A stretch of DNA of 5,230 bases from an uncultured Ruminococcus sp. (lineage in GTDB: Bacteria > Bacillota > Clostridia > Oscillospirales > Ruminococcaceae): positions 1 through 5,230 of the forward strand of contig NZ_CALDMP010000061.1 in assembly GCF_937915125.1 (NCBI RefSeq), in the 5' to 3' direction. Below the pieces are notes generated by a model. It ran no database searches and had not been told where the DNA came from. It worked only from the letters and a program-made list of their open reading frames with translations. The translations under genes and the position numbers were made by a program. Below are positions 4,996-5,230 of this stretch, one piece after another. The number at the start of each line of letters is the position of its first letter. Positions within the stretch are counted from its first letter, which is position 1.

Positions 4996-5230
4996 ATGTC
5001 AAATTTAGTCATTGTTGAGTCGCCGGCAAAGGCGAAAACCATTCAAAAATATCTGGGCAAGGATTATGATGTCATTGCCTCTATGGGTCACATCCGTGAT
5101 TTGCCGAAATCTAAAATGGGCGTAGATGTGGAACATGGATTCCAGCCTCAGTATACGGATATGAAGGGCAAGGAGGACGTGATCAAAAAGCTCAAGGAAC
5201 ACGCCAAAAAGTGTGACCGTGTGTATCTTG
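4996..5230 (+). CDS. topA: DNA topoisomerase I, N-terminal part (runs off the window)
   Basis: Type IA topoisomerase I relaxes negative supercoils by cutting and passing single DNA strands. Only the first 78 residues are present. They are the start of the TOPRIM domain: MSNLVIVESPAKAKTIQKYLG, with the catalytic-site glutamate at E8 and the conserved lysines of SPAKAKTI, then ASMGHIRDLPKSKMGVD (about 28-44). The window ends at DRVYL, just before the expected TOPRIM acidic motif, so the catalytic tyrosine and zinc-finger tail cannot be checked. A weak purine-rich AGAG (4985-4990 region) precedes ATG 4996. The dprA-topA order is common in Firmicutes. No convincing promoter was found in the 133-nt gap, so read-through from the methylase-dprA pair is possible. 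Confidence 0.96.
   Translation, partial: MSNLVIVESPAKAKTIQKYLGKDYDVIASMGHIRDLPKSKMGVDVEHGFQPQYTDMKGKEDVIKKLKEHAKKCDRVYL

Overview
This window looks like chromosome from an anaerobic Gram-positive bacterium of the class Clostridia. A Ruminococcus-like member of the Oscillospiraceae is my best guess. The basis is an [FeFe]-hydrogenase maturase, Firmicutes-type gene order (infC-rpmI-rplT followed by a TrmH/SpoU methylase, then dprA-topA), strong GGAGG-type ribosome binding sites and moderate GC. The genus is inference; the class is reasonably safe. All recognised genes lie on the + strand.

Layout. Positions 1-238 hold no convincing gene but are rich in inverted and direct repeats. They end in a hairpin followed by a T-tract, just before hydE (239-1288), the radical-SAM maturase HydE. 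An AT-rich gap with an 11-bp-period direct repeat leads to a near-consensus sigma-A promoter (1355-1383). A leader of about 180 nt follows, with the architecture of an L20-type attenuator: a long-range antiterminator helix and a competing Rho-independent terminator. The translation operon comes next: infC (IF-3, apparently starting at AUC), rpmI (L35) and rplT (L20), closed by a hairpin terminator. After it come a TrmH/SpoU-family RNA 2'-O-methyltransferase (GTG start) and dprA, one base apart. A 134-nt gap containing a 12-bp perfect inverted repeat then leads into the first 78 codons of topA, which runs off the right edge.

How the parts work together. Most of the window is housekeeping: initiation factor and 50S proteins, an rRNA/tRNA methylase, DNA uptake/recombination (DprA) and supercoil relaxation (TopA). 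Two feedback loops can be read for the translation operon. One is L20 acting on the leader to control transcription. The other is IF-3 acting on its own non-canonical start codon. hydE is functionally separate: it belongs to H-cluster assembly for fermentative hydrogen metabolism, and no hydF, hydG or hydrogenase gene is in view.

The least explained part is the structured region in front of hydE. It could be a hydE attenuator, the 3' end of an upstream RNA, or a small repetitive element. I see no CRISPR array, transposase, phage gene or defence system.
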